From Sphingomonas sp. Y57 (GTDB lineage Bacteria > Pseudomonadota > Alphaproteobacteria > Sphingomonadales > Sphingomonadaceae): 64,000 nt of DNA. The translations under genes were made by a program, and so were the position numbers. Location of the stretch: the NCBI RefSeq assembly GCF_001015195.1, contig NZ_LDES01000046.1, forward strand, positions 177,532-241,531. Reading direction: 5' to 3'. Of the stretch, positions 46,106 through 54,917 are shown piece after piece. Below the pieces are notes generated by a model. The model ran no database searches and was not told where the DNA came from. It saw only the letters and a list, made by a program, of their open reading frames with translations. Every line of letters starts with the position of its first letter. The first letter of the stretch is position 1.

Positions 46106-47260
46106 TCAGATCGCGGCCAGCTTCAGGCGGATCACCATCTGGACCGGATCGTTGCGGCGATGGACCTGGCGGACCTGGCCACCGCACTGCCCGGCGAAGT
46201 CGCTGGCGAGATCGAGGGTTATCTGGTCGACCGGCGAGCGACGCATCGCTTCCGCCGGCATCCGCTCGCACAGCAGGCGGACCGCCACTTCCCCACCGTC
46301 ATGCGAGGCATCAAGGATGATGCGCCCGGCGGACTCGTCCGCGCCTTCCTCGCCGGTCGTCGCGAGAATATCGAGCAGCGCGGCGACGCCGATCATCTCG
46401 ATCGCGCCTTGCCGGGCTGCCGCGGGAAAATCGAGCGCATCGCCACGCAACTCGATCGACATGCGTGCGGCGCGCGCCTGCGGCCGTACCGCTGCGATGG
46501 CGCGTTCGAGCGCGCTGCCCACGGTCATCGCCCCCTTGTCGCGGGCATCGTCTCGCCCGAACCAGCGGAGAAGGCCAAGTATTCCCGCCGCCATGTCCGA
46601 ATGGGTACCGATCCGGGCAATGCGCGCCGTGAGTTGCGAGCGTTCCTCGGCCGAAAGCTCGAGCTGGTCGACGATATAGGCGATGTTGCTGTTCGCCATG
46701 ATGATGACGTTCAGCGACTGGCCGAGATCATGCGACAGGCCCGGCGTTATCCGGCCGAGCAGGAAATGGCGGGCGATGGACCCGACTCGGTCCGATCGCA
46801 CGGGCAGCGCCGCAGCCGCATCGCCTTCCATGATTGTCGCCGCGACAAGATAAGCGCCGTAGAGGATCACCGTGGCGCAGGCGAAGGCGAGAAGCGACGC
46901 GACCCAGCCGGTCGCGCCCTGGGCGACCGGTAGCAGGGCCAGTGCGACCAGGAGGGGTACCGCCACCATCGGCCGCACCGACCGTCGCAACACCGGGAGC
47001 GACGGGGACAGCCCTGCCAGGATCAGCCCGAGAGATGCGACCCACAAGGCCGGGCCGGACACGGCAAGGTGCGTCGCCAGCCAGGCGAGCATCGCCAGGC
47101 CGAACGCCACCATCCACAGCCGGCTGCCCACCCCGATGAGAGCTCCGGCCGCGGCCGCGACCAACAGGTGCGACGGAAGGGAGCCATCACCCTTGGCGGC
47201 GATGACCAGCGCCGCGAGCCCGAACGAGATGGAGAAGATGAGATCGGGCCGTCGATGCAA
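46106..47260 (-). CDS. Membrane sensor histidine kinase-like protein with degenerate ATPase domain
   Basis: About 384 residues. Five or six membrane helices fill residues ~8-160. A DHp-like segment follows, ITPGLSHDLGQSLNVIIMANSNIAYI, with the expected phosphoacceptor histidine. The C-terminal region corresponds in length to a HATPase domain, but the N box reads VAALLDILATTGEE and no DxGxG or GLGL glycine loops are seen, so ATP binding is doubtful. It could be a phosphatase or scaffold. It is divergent from the tad operon and may act on its response regulator. The TTG at 47260, with AGGTGGAGAG just upstream, is preferred; the frame is open to a TTG at 47329. Confidence 0.75.
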   Translation of the reverse strand: MHRRPDLIFSISFGLAALVIAAKGDGSLPSHLLVAAAAGALIGVGSRLWMVAFGLAMLAWLATHLAVSGPALWVASLGLILAGLSPSLPVLRRSVRPMVAVPLLVALALLPVAQGATGWVASLLAFACATVILYGAYLVAATIMEGDAAAALPVRSDRVGSIARHFLLGRITPGLSHDLGQSLNVIIMANSNIAYIVDQLELSAEERSQLTARIARIGTHSDMAAGILGLLRWFGRDDARDKGAMTVGSALERAIAAVRPQARAARMSIELRGDALDFPAAARQGAIEMIGVAALLDILATTGEEGADESAGRIILDASHDGGEVAVRLLCERMPAEAMRRSPVDQITLDLASDFAGQCGGQVRQVHRRNDPVQMVIRLKLAAI

Positions 47261-47604
47261 GCAATCTCTCCACCTTTCGTCCTGGGGAGAGCGACTGCCG
47301 ACACTGCCCGATCGAAACGCTATCCGCAAACCCGCCCCTTTTCCAGCGCGATCCGACTCGTCATGACGTGAAGACTTGGGGGAATTACCGCCGACGAGCT
47401 CCCCGGCGCACGCGCGCGCACGCGATTCGGAGTGCGCTGCGCTGAGTTAAATCCAAGTTAAAGCCCCAAATACAGCCGCTGCGGTCCTATCCCTTTCGGC
47501 GGGAATTATATTCAGATTGGTTCAAAACCGCATTAAGCATGTTCCGGCTGCGCGCTTCCTCGTATTTCGCACCCGTGTGCGCAAAGCGTTCATGATGAAA
47601 ATTA

Positions 47605-47619
47605 AAACCGGACCGGTTT
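47605..47619. promoter_or_regulatory. Palindrome AAACCGG-A-CCGGTTT upstream of cpaB
   Basis: Perfect 7-bp arms about a single base, 129-143 bases upstream of the cpaB start. Possible operator of unknown identity. Confidence 0.4.
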
Positions 47620-47702
47620 CTTCTCGGCCACCCAAGGCAGGGTGAAGGCGATATTGTCCCTATAAACCCGATACCGGCACGAAAGCGGCCGGAAACCGCG
47701 TT

Positions 47703-47716
47703 TTGCGGAGTCGCAA
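47703..47716. promoter_or_regulatory. TTGCG-N4-CGCAA palindrome, copy 1 (cpaB promoter)
   Basis: TTGCGGAGTCGCAA lies 32-45 bases upstream of the cpaB start and is followed by two further TTGCG half-sites at 47717 and 47739. The same palindrome stands before parB (59937) and before the oxygenase-cpaA pair (62172). Confidence 0.55.
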
Positions 47717-47747
47717 TTGCGTATCGGACATGGGGGGTTGCGTACCG

Positions 47748-48638
47748 ATGGTTGGGACCAGGGCCAAGATCACCGTGGTGGCTGGACTGCTGTTCGCGCT
47801 GTTGTTCGTCATCCTCGGCTTCCGGGAGCTCAGGCGTCCCTCCCCCATACGCCCGCTTCCGGTGGCGGCGATCGTGGACAGCGGCCCCCCGGCCGCCTTC
47901 GCGATCGCCGCCCGCAGGATCGAGACCGGCGAGACGCTTTCGCCCGATCTCGTCCGCAACGGCCCCGCGCCCAAGGCGCTTCAGGCATCTACCGCCTCGC
48001 CGGCCGAAGTCGTCGGCAAGGTCGCGACCCAGCCGATCGCCGCCGGAGCAGCGATCCCGCGTGCCGCGATCGCCGCCGAGGACAAGCTGGCGTTGCGGGT
48101 TCCGGTCGGGATGCGCGCGATCAGCATCGACACCACCTCCGAGATCGCGGTGGCGGGGCTCGTCCGCCCCGGCGACCGCGTTGACGTGCAGGTCGTCTAT
48201 CCCGGTTCGGACACGATCGCGGGGATGCGCGGATCGGGCAGCAGCCAGGCCGCGACCCTGTTGCAGATGGTCGAGGTGCTCGCCGTCGGTCAGGTCGTGA
48301 TCGGCAGCGGTCCGGCCAATGAGGAGAAGAGCGCTTCGGTCCTCGAATCGCAGCCGGCCCAGGCCCGTAACGTCACGCTGGCGTTGACGCCGGCCGATGT
48401 ATCGACCCTGTCGCTCGCCAAGGCGCGAGGCGCGATCTATCTGTCACTCCGCAATCCGGCAGACCGCGAACTGGTCGGCCCGCCCGCGGCGAAGGCTCCG
48501 CAGGTGGCTCAGGCCCAGTCGAAGCGCATCGCCCGTCCCCGCCCCGCGCGTGCGCCCCGGGCGGAGGGACAGCAAATCGAGCTGGTCGTCGGCGACCGGC
48601 GACAGATCATCTATTCAGGCGGGAGCGCAAGCAATTGA
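47748..48638 (+). CDS. cpaB: Flp pilus assembly protein CpaB
   Basis: A 296-residue inner-membrane/periplasmic protein: membrane helix at residues 7-24, then a SAF domain (VAAIVDSGPPAAFAIAARRIETGETLSPDLVRNG... AAGAAIPRAAIAAEDKLALRVPVGMRAISIDTT) and the CpaB/RcpC region (VAGLVRPGDRVDVQVVYPGSDT). CpaB helps couple the Flp/Tad machine to the secretin. GGGGGG 10 bases upstream supports ATG 47748, with other ATGs at 47730. It is the first gene of a nine-gene operon with short overlaps. Confidence 0.92.
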   Translation: MVGTRAKITVVAGLLFALLFVILGFRELRRPSPIRPLPVAAIVDSGPPAAFAIAARRIETGETLSPDLVRNGPAPKALQASTASPAEVVGKVATQPIAAGAAIPRAAIAAEDKLALRVPVGMRAISIDTTSEIAVAGLVRPGDRVDVQVVYPGSDTIAGMRGSGSSQAATLLQMVEVLAVGQVVIGSGPANEEKSASVLESQPAQARNVTLALTPADVSTLSLAKARGAIYLSLRNPADRELVGPPAAKAPQVAQAQSKRIARPRPARAPRAEGQQIELVVGDRRQIIYSGGSASN

Positions 48639-49930
48639 CCCGGCTTCTTTCAACCGCGCTCGTCGCCGCCGTCGCCCTTCTCGGGCCGGTCTCCGCGACC
48701 GCCGCCGAGGACAGCCTGTCTCTCCGGCTCAAGGTGAAGCGCGTCCTCGACTATCCCAAGCCGATCGCACGCATCCAGATCGATCGCGAAGGCGTGATCG
48801 CGGTGCGCGCGCCGAGCCGCCGCTCGCTCGGCGTCACCGCGATCGGGACGGGGATGGCGACCCTGTCGGTGTTCGCCGCCGACGGCTCGCTGATGGGCCG
48901 GACGGCCATCGCGGTCGGCCTGCCGGACGGCGCGACCGGCGATGTGCGCAGCGACGAGGATGACGGATCGCTGTCCGGCACCGTCGACAGCCTGGCGGCG
49001 CACTCCGCGCTCCAGCGGACCTCCGCCGACCGGACCGCAGCCAACGCCGTCTCCGTCAGCGGAGAGCAGGTTGTCGCCGTCGACGTCCAGTTCGCGGCGG
49101 TCTCCTCATCGACGCTGCGCGCGCTCGGCTTCAACTTCTCGAAGCTCAGCGGCGACCTTCAGGGCGCGATCGTCTCGCCGGCGACGCTGGGCAATTTCTC
49201 CAGCACCTCGACCGGTCTGACGCTCGACACGACCGCGCCGCTGCAGAACGCGTTCAACCTGTTCCTCTCGGCGCCCAATCGCGGGATCACCGCCGTGCTG
49301 AGCGCATTGTCGAGCAACGGCCTGTCGCAGCTCCTTGCCCAGCCGACCCTGCTCGTCCGCTCGGGCGAGCAGGCCAGCTTCCTGGCCGGCGGCGAGGTTC
49401 CGATCCCAGTTCCGCAGAACAATGGCAACGGCAACGGGATCGGCATCGAGTACAAGGAGTTCGGCGTCCGGCTGAAGGTGACGCCCTTCGTGCTCAGCAA
49501 GGACCGCATCGTCCTGAAGATCGCGCCCGAGGTCAGCGAGCTCGACTATACCAACGGGGTACGGCTCCAGGGCTATGTGGTGCCCGGCCTGCGCCGCCGT
49601 TCCACCGAGACGACCGTGCAGCTCGGCAGCGGCCAGAGCTTCGTGATCGCCGGCCTGACCTACAGCAATTCGGTGGTGAGCAAGGAGAAGACGCCCTTCC
49701 TCGGCGACCTCCCGGTGCTCGGCGCTCTGTTCAAGCGCCAGCAGAATCAGCGCGAGAGCCAGGAGCTGATCATCGTCGCGACGCCGCGGCTGGTGGGCCC
49801 GATGAACCCCGACCAGATTCCGCCGCTGCCCGGCACCACCAATGATGTCGACCCGACGATCGGGGACATGATCGTCGGCACCGACGGTCTGGAACAGAGC
49901 AAGACGCCGTTTGGCGTGGTGAGGCGCTGA
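48635..49930 (+). CDS. cpaC: Outer-membrane secretin CpaC (RcpA) of the Flp pilus
   Basis: A 431-residue protein with a signal peptide (residues 1-25). It has an N-terminal pilus-assembly domain (LSLRLKVKRVLDYPKPIARIQIDREGVIAVRAPS), a BON-like region, and a C-terminal secretin domain (LAQPTLLVRSGEQASFLAGGEVPIPVPQ; GVRLKVTPFVLSKDRIVLKIAPEVSELD; SETTVQLGSGQSFVIAGL; LGDLPVLGALFKR; ELIIVATPRLVGP). It forms the ring through which the pilus leaves. The TTG at 48635 overlaps the cpaB stop (TTGA), indicating coupled translation. Confidence 0.94.
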   Translation: MTRLLSTALVAAVALLGPVSATAAEDSLSLRLKVKRVLDYPKPIARIQIDREGVIAVRAPSRRSLGVTAIGTGMATLSVFAADGSLMGRTAIAVGLPDGATGDVRSDEDDGSLSGTVDSLAAHSALQRTSADRTAANAVSVSGEQVVAVDVQFAAVSSSTLRALGFNFSKLSGDLQGAIVSPATLGNFSSTSTGLTLDTTAPLQNAFNLFLSAPNRGITAVLSALSSNGLSQLLAQPTLLVRSGEQASFLAGGEVPIPVPQNNGNGNGIGIEYKEFGVRLKVTPFVLSKDRIVLKIAPEVSELDYTNGVRLQGYVVPGLRRRSTETTVQLGSGQSFVIAGLTYSNSVVSKEKTPFLGDLPVLGALFKRQQNQRESQELIIVATPRLVGPMNPDQIPPLPGTTNDVDPTIGDMIVGTDGLEQSKTPFGVVRR

Positions 49931-51093
49931 TGAGCACGATCACCCTTCTCTCGGTCGATCGCGACCTCGCCGAGCGGCTCTCCTCCGCGCTCGACGGCCG
50001 CGTGCCCGTCAACATGGTCCAGGCGCTCGAGCCGGAGATCATCGCCACCCCGACGGTGATCGTGCTCGACCGTTCCGCACTGCCGCCCGAACGCTCGCTG
50101 GGCAGCGCGATCACCACCGTCGCCGCCCAGGCCGGCGGGCGGCCGATCGTCCTCGCCAGCGAGGAGCGGAGTACCGAGATCGTCCTCCAGGCGATCCGTG
50201 CCGGGGCGAGCGACGTTCTGGCCCGCTCGATCAACGATGCCGAGGCGGCCGAGACGCTGTCACGCCTGCTCAACGGCGCGCTGATCGAACGCGGCCGCGC
50301 CGCGCCGCTCACTATCCTCCTGGGGTCGGATGTCGAGGCGACCGCCGTGCTCGCGACCGATCTCGCCATCCAGCGATCGCAGGCGGGCGGCAACCATCTG
50401 CTGGTGGACTGCACGATGCCGACAAGCATCGCCGAGTCCTATCTCGACGTCCAGGTCGGCTACGGCATCGCCACCGCGATCGCCGACATCGACCGGCTCG
50501 ACGGGACGCTGCTCACCAATTCGCTCGCCCGGCACGAGGCGACCGGGCTGATGCTGCTGACGCTCGACGGCGGCACCGGCCAGGAACCCGCCGGGATCGC
50601 CGCCAACGACGTGACCCGGCTGGTCCGGCTGCTGCGCGCCAATTTCGACGAAGTCACGCTGTGTGCCGGTAGCCTGCGCCACCAGGGGCTGCTGCGCGAG
50701 CTGATCCGCTCGGCCGACCGGATCGAGCTGCTTTGCTCCCAATCGATCCGCGAACTCGGCCTCGCCCGCCGGTTGATCGAGAAGCTCGAGCTCGACGCGG
50801 CCATGATCGAGCGGATTCGCCTGCTGGTCTGGGACCATGACCCCCGCATCCTGCTCGATGGACAGCGGGTCGCCCATGCGCTCGGCCTCACCCGGTCGAT
50901 GGCCGTGCCGGTCGATCATGTCCGCCTGCGCAACGCGCTCAACGCCGGCACGCCGCTGTCGGCCAGCGGCGCCACGCCCTATGTCGACGCGGTTCGCCGC
51001 GTCGCCGGCCTGCCGCCGGCCCAGCGCTCGCCGATCGAGCATCAGGTCGATCGCCTCAAGGCGCTCGCCGGCCGGATCGGGATCGGGCGATGA
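49930..51093 (+). CDS. cpaE: CpaE/TadZ-like pilus localisation protein without a Walker A motif
   Basis: A 387-residue protein. The N-terminal ~115 residues resemble a receiver domain (ITLLSVDRDLAERLSSALDGRVPV... PTVIVLDRSALPP... VLQAIRAGASDVLARSINDAE) and the rest is a MinD/ParA-like fold (HLLVDCTMPTSIAESYLDVQVGYGIATAI). The P-loop that would read KGGxGKT is replaced by LLGSDVEATAVLATDLA, so no ATP-binding lysine is present. TadZ/CpaE mark the cell pole for pilus assembly. Its ATG overlaps the cpaC stop, and it overlaps cpaF by four bases. Confidence 0.88.
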   Translation: MSTITLLSVDRDLAERLSSALDGRVPVNMVQALEPEIIATPTVIVLDRSALPPERSLGSAITTVAAQAGGRPIVLASEERSTEIVLQAIRAGASDVLARSINDAEAAETLSRLLNGALIERGRAAPLTILLGSDVEATAVLATDLAIQRSQAGGNHLLVDCTMPTSIAESYLDVQVGYGIATAIADIDRLDGTLLTNSLARHEATGLMLLTLDGGTGQEPAGIAANDVTRLVRLLRANFDEVTLCAGSLRHQGLLRELIRSADRIELLCSQSIRELGLARRLIEKLELDAAMIERIRLLVWDHDPRILLDGQRVAHALGLTRSMAVPVDHVRLRNALNAGTPLSASGATPYVDAVRRVAGLPPAQRSPIEHQVDRLKALAGRIGIGR

Positions 51094-52439
51094 GCCTGCT
51101 GGTCGAGGATTTCGCGCAGCCCAGCCGGGCCGCGGTGTCCGAACCGGGCGCGGCGGTTGTCGCGTCCCCGGTCAGCCAGCGGATGAGCGATGCCTACCAG
51201 CTCGCCAAGGCCCAGACCTACGCCCAGGTGATCGAGCAGCTCGAGGCGCGCGGCAACGCGGTCGATGGCGTCGCCAGCCGGCCGCTGCGCGAGGAGATCG
51301 AGATCGCGATCACCAGCCGCAGCCGTCGCGGCCAGCTCGCGCTCAACAGCGCCGAGCGGCTTCTGCTGATCGAGGACATCGAGGACGAGGTGAGCGGTTT
51401 CGGGCCGCTCGCGCCGCTGCTGCGCGACCCCACCGTCGACGACATCATCGTCAACGGGCCGCATCGCATCTATGTCGAACGAGGCGGCAAGCTGACCCGC
51501 ATCGAGACGCGCTTCCAGGACGATGTCCACCTGATGAACATCATCCACCGGATCGTCGGGCAGATCGGCCGGCGGGTCGATGAGGCGAACCCCTATGTCG
51601 ACGCCCGGCTGTCCGACGGCTCGCGAGTCAACATCGTCATCCCGCCGGTGGCGATCGACGGGCCGATGGTGTCGATCCGCAAGTTCCGGATGCAGACGAT
51701 GTCGATCGCCGACTTCGTCGAGCGCCAGTCGATGAGCGCGGACATGGCCGATTTCCTGGCCGCCGCCGTGCGCGGCCGGCTCAACATCCTCGTCTGCGGC
51801 GGCACCGGCGCGGGCAAGACCACGCTGCTCAACATGCTGTCGAGCTTCATCGACGAGAGCCAGCGGCTGATCACCATCGAGGACGCCGCCGAGCTGCAGC
51901 TGCGGCAGAGCCACGTCGTGCGGCTCGAAGCCCGCCCCGGCAATGTCGAGGGCAGCCGTGAGATCGGGTCGCGCGAGTTGCTGCGCAACGCGCTGCGGAT
52001 GCGGCCCGACCGGATCATCCTGGGCGAGGTCCGCGGCGTCGAGGCGGTCGAGATGCTCCAGGCGATGAGCACCGGCCATGACGGGTCGATGGCGACGATC
52101 CACGGCAATTCGCCGCGCGACGCCTTCTCCCGGCTCGAGATGCTGCTCGGCTTCGCCGGGCTGCAGAACGACATCCGCGCCACCCGTCGCTTCATCGCCA
52201 GCAGCGTTCACCTGCTCGTCCATGTCCAGCGGCTGACCAACGGCAGCCGCAGGATCATGTCGGTGACCGAGGTGACGGGGATCGAGGGCGACGCCTACTC
52301 GCTCAACGAGCTCTTCTCCTTCGAGGAGCAGCCGCCCATGTCCGGGCTCGGCGAGTTCCGCACCTCGTCCTTCCGCCCGTATTTCGCCGATCGCCTCGGC
52401 GCCTATCGCGATGAGCGGCAGGATCAGCGGCTGTGGTAA
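51090..52439 (+). CDS. cpaF: Flp pilus ATPase CpaF/TadA
   Basis: A 449-residue type II/IV secretion ATPase. Features in order: an N-terminal helical domain (FGPLAPLLRDPTVDDIIVNGPHRIYVERGGKL), Walker A NILVCGGTGAGKTTLLNML near residue 235, the Asp box ITIEDAAELQL, Walker B MRPDRIILGEVRGVEA, and the His box STGHDGSMATIHGNSPRDAFSRLE. It powers pilus extension and, in Tad systems, retraction. It overlaps cpaE and tadB. Confidence 0.95.
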   Translation: MSLLVEDFAQPSRAAVSEPGAAVVASPVSQRMSDAYQLAKAQTYAQVIEQLEARGNAVDGVASRPLREEIEIAITSRSRRGQLALNSAERLLLIEDIEDEVSGFGPLAPLLRDPTVDDIIVNGPHRIYVERGGKLTRIETRFQDDVHLMNIIHRIVGQIGRRVDEANPYVDARLSDGSRVNIVIPPVAIDGPMVSIRKFRMQTMSIADFVERQSMSADMADFLAAAVRGRLNILVCGGTGAGKTTLLNMLSSFIDESQRLITIEDAAELQLRQSHVVRLEARPGNVEGSREIGSRELLRNALRMRPDRIILGEVRGVEAVEMLQAMSTGHDGSMATIHGNSPRDAFSRLEMLLGFAGLQNDIRATRRFIASSVHLLVHVQRLTNGSRRIMSVTEVTGIEGDAYSLNELFSFEEQPPMSGLGEFRTSSFRPYFADRLGAYRDERQDQRLW

Positions 52440-53341
52440 CGGGGATCGCCTTCCTGCTGCTGGCGGCCGTGTTGCTGCTGACGGCGGGCTATGAGGTGAT
52501 GCTCGCCCGTTCCCAGGCGCTCGCCCATCTCGACCAGCGCCTGGCCACTCACCTGCGCGGCGTCGGTCCCGGCCCGCTGCCCACGCCGCAGCACACCATT
52601 CCCGTGCCCGACATTCTGGCGCCGCTGCTCGCGCGCGCGCAAATCCTGCTGACCAGCCGCCTGCTGCTCTCGATCAGCGGCGCGCTCGCGCTCGCCGTGA
52701 TCGGCGCGCTGCTGGCGTTCGGGACGCTCGCCGCGCTGATCGCCGCGACGGTGCTGCCGGGGGCGCTGCTCTTCTACCTGCGTCACCGCGCCCGCCGCCG
52801 CACAGATCAGCTGATCGAGGACCTTCCCTTCTTCATCGACGCCGTCCGGCAGCTGATCGCGGTCGGCAACTCGCTGCCCCAGGCGCTCGCCCGCGCGCTG
52901 CCCGCCGCCTCGCCGGCGGTGCATGCCTATCTGGGCCCGACGATCCGCAGGATCGAACTCGGCGCGCCGCTCGGCGAGGCGCTGCATCAGGTCGCCGCCC
53001 GGCTGCACCTCACCGAAATATCGATGCTGGCGTCGGCGATCCGGGTCAACACCCGCTATGGCGGGCCGCTCACCCATATCCTTTCGAACATCGCCGCCCT
53101 GATCCGCGAGCGCGGGCGCGTCGCGCGTGAAATCGCCGCCGCCACCGCCGAGGTGCGGGTCAGCGCGAAACTGCTCGCGGTGATGCCGCTGATCCTGGCG
53201 GCCTTCTTCCTGCTGTCCAACCACGCCTATCTCGATTTCTTTCTCGATCCGGAGCGCGGCCGCAACCTCGCGCTGATCGCGGTAGCGCTCCAGATCGTCG
53301 GCGCGGCGGCGATGGCACGCATCCAGCGGCTGAGCTTCTGA
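52433..53341 (+). CDS. tadB: Flp pilus inner-membrane platform protein TadB
   Basis: A 302-residue type II secretion F-domain protein. Membrane helices lie at about residues 3-20, 78-115 and near the C-terminus; the cytoplasmic F domain is LIEDLPFFIDAVRQLIAVGNSLPQALARALP... IRRIELGAPLGEALHQVAARLHLTEISMLASAIRVN. With TadC it forms the platform driven by CpaF. The start is GTG at 52433, overlapping the cpaF stop by seven bases. Confidence 0.93.
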   Translation: MVTGIAFLLLAAVLLLTAGYEVMLARSQALAHLDQRLATHLRGVGPGPLPTPQHTIPVPDILAPLLARAQILLTSRLLLSISGALALAVIGALLAFGTLAALIAATVLPGALLFYLRHRARRRTDQLIEDLPFFIDAVRQLIAVGNSLPQALARALPAASPAVHAYLGPTIRRIELGAPLGEALHQVAARLHLTEISMLASAIRVNTRYGGPLTHILSNIAALIRERGRVAREIAAATAEVRVSAKLLAVMPLILAAFFLLSNHAYLDFFLDPERGRNLALIAVALQIVGAAAMARIQRLSF

Positions 53342-54234
53342 TGGGCTCGCTGGCTTTCCTCTGGTTCCTGCTCGCCATCGCCGCCGTGGCGATGACCGCG
53401 CGGGGCATGGTGCTGCTCGCCGCGCTGCAGAGGGTCGAGACCCGCATCGCCCGGACCGTATCGCCGCTGGCCGCCCAGCCGCTATGGGGCGGCCTCAAGC
53501 TCCCTCATTTCCTCGCCCCACGCGGGCGGGACGGCAGCGAGATCGCCCGCGAGCTGCGCGAAGCCGGCATCCACCATCCCCGCGCGATCGAATATTTCCT
53601 GTGGCTGCGGCTCGGGGCGACCGCCGCCGCCTGTTCGGTCGCGGCGATCGCCAATCTCGCCGCGACCGGGGAGTTGCTGTCGCGGCCGGTGGCGATCGTC
53701 CTCGCCGGGGCGGCCACCTATCTCCTGTCGAAGCGGTTGCTCCACTTCCTCAAGGGCATGCGCCAGCGGGCGATCACCGCGGAATTCCCGTTCCTGCTCG
53801 ATCTCATGCAGATGATGCTCGAAAGCGGGCTGAGCCTCGACCAGTGCTTCCGCTCGATCGCGACCGAGGAGAGCGAGGCGACGCCGAGGCTCGCCGTCAC
53901 CGTCCGCCGGCTGGTGTTCGATCTCGACCGCGGGATGAGCTACGACGCCGCCCTCGGCCGCTGGGCGGAGCGCACCGCGGTCGGCGGCGCGAAGGAGCTG
54001 GCGTCGCTGTTCCAGCAGGCGCTGCTCCAGGGGACCGAGCTGGCCCCGGCGCTCCGCACCTTCACCCGTGAGTTCACCGAGCGCCGGATCGCCCATGCGC
54101 GCGAGAGCATCGGCCGCATCTCCGTCCAGATGGTGCTGGTGCTGATCGCCTGCTTCCTGCCCGCCATCTTCATCGTCGTGGGCGGCCCGCCCGTGGCGAG
54201 CCTGTTCGAAATGATCCGATCGGAAGCGCGATGA
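53341..54234 (+). CDS. tadC: Flp pilus inner-membrane platform protein TadC
   Basis: A 297-residue F-domain protein paralogous to TadB: EFPFLLDLMQMMLESGLSLDQCFRSIATEESEATPRLAVTVRRLVFDLDRGMSYDAALGRWAERT, then FQQALLQGTELAPALRTFTREFTERRIAHARESIGRISVQMVLVLIACFLPAIFIVVGGPPV with the C-terminal helix. Its ATG overlaps the tadB stop (TGATG), which indicates coupled translation. Confidence 0.93.
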   Translation: MGSLAFLWFLLAIAAVAMTARGMVLLAALQRVETRIARTVSPLAAQPLWGGLKLPHFLAPRGRDGSEIARELREAGIHHPRAIEYFLWLRLGATAAACSVAAIANLAATGELLSRPVAIVLAGAATYLLSKRLLHFLKGMRQRAITAEFPFLLDLMQMMLESGLSLDQCFRSIATEESEATPRLAVTVRRLVFDLDRGMSYDAALGRWAERTAVGGAKELASLFQQALLQGTELAPALRTFTREFTERRIAHARESIGRISVQMVLVLIACFLPAIFIVVGGPPVASLFEMIRSEAR

Positions 54235-54917
54235 ACGCCAGGCCCCTCCTCCTGCTCCTGCTCGCCGCCGCGCCGGCCTTCGCGCTTGCCGCTCCGGCCG
54301 CCAAGCCGGCTGCGCCGCAGACGCGCGGCCTCTATCTCCAGCTGATCGGCCAGGCGCGCACCGACGGGCGCCCCCGCGCGGCGCTCGCCTATCTCGATGA
54401 TTTCGACAAACGCTTTCCCGGCGATGTCGGCGCACAGGTGCTGCGGGTGAACAGCCTGCTCGACCTGGGACAGGTCGGCGAGGCCGAGCGGATCGTTTCG
54501 GGCCCGGCGCTCGCCAAGGTGCAGGGCAACGCGGCGGTGGACGCGGTGCGCGGCCATGCGCTGGCCGCACGCGGCCGCTGGCGCGACGCGAGCGAGCGCT
54601 ACCAGGCGGCCGTCGAGGCCAGCCCCGCCGACCCCCTGCTGCGCAATGCGCTCGGCTACGCCCAGCTTCGCGCCGGCTGGGGGGACAGCGCGATCGAACA
54701 GCTTCGCGGCGCCTGCGACCTCGCCCCCGGTGACACGGTGATCCGCAATAACTTGCTGCTCGCCTATGCCGTCGCCGGCCGGAAGCGTGAACTGTCGGCC
54801 GGCATCCGGAAGATCGAAACCCGCAAGGCACAGGCCGAACTGCTGCGCACGATCACCACCGAGGCGAAGCGCCTCGCCAGCGAGACGGCACAACCGGGAA
54901 AGGAAGACGGACAATGA
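54231..54917 (+). CDS. tadD: TadD-like TPR protein of the Flp pilus locus
   Basis: A 228-residue protein with a signal peptide (residues 1-21, ending ALAAP) and tetratricopeptide repeats (LYLQLIGQARTDGRPRAALAYLDDFDKRFPGD; VRGHALAARGRWRDASERYQAAVEASPADPLLRNALGYAQLRAGW). TadD proteins help assemble the secretin, much like type IV pilotins. Overlap of start and stop codons with both neighbours places it inside the operon. Confidence 0.87.
   Translation: MNARPLLLLLLAAAPAFALAAPAAKPAAPQTRGLYLQLIGQARTDGRPRAALAYLDDFDKRFPGDVGAQVLRVNSLLDLGQVGEAERIVSGPALAKVQGNAAVDAVRGHALAARGRWRDASERYQAAVEASPADPLLRNALGYAQLRAGWGDSAIEQLRGACDLAPGDTVIRNNLLLAYAVAGRKRELSAGIRKIETRKAQAELLRTITTEAKRLASETAQPGKEDGQ

Larger units (their letters stand above)
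47261..47747. other. Divergent regulatory region between the kinase-like gene and the tad operon
   Basis: This 487-base stretch is AT-richer than its surroundings and holds a TATATT hexamer near 47507, a palindrome AAACCGG-A-CCGGTTT at 47605-47619, a TATAAA at 47661-47666 and the TTGCG-N4-CGCAA site at 47703-47716. A half-site identical to the left part of the 62172 palindrome (TTGCGGATA on the minus strand) is at 47321-47329, upstream of the kinase-like gene. No protein or RNA gene is seen. Confidence 0.6.

Noticed and set aside
54231..54917. Possible CRISPR, prophage or insertion element in the accessory-looking tad region
   Set aside because: No direct repeats with spacers, transposase, integrase or terminal repeats were seen; composition matches the rest of the window.
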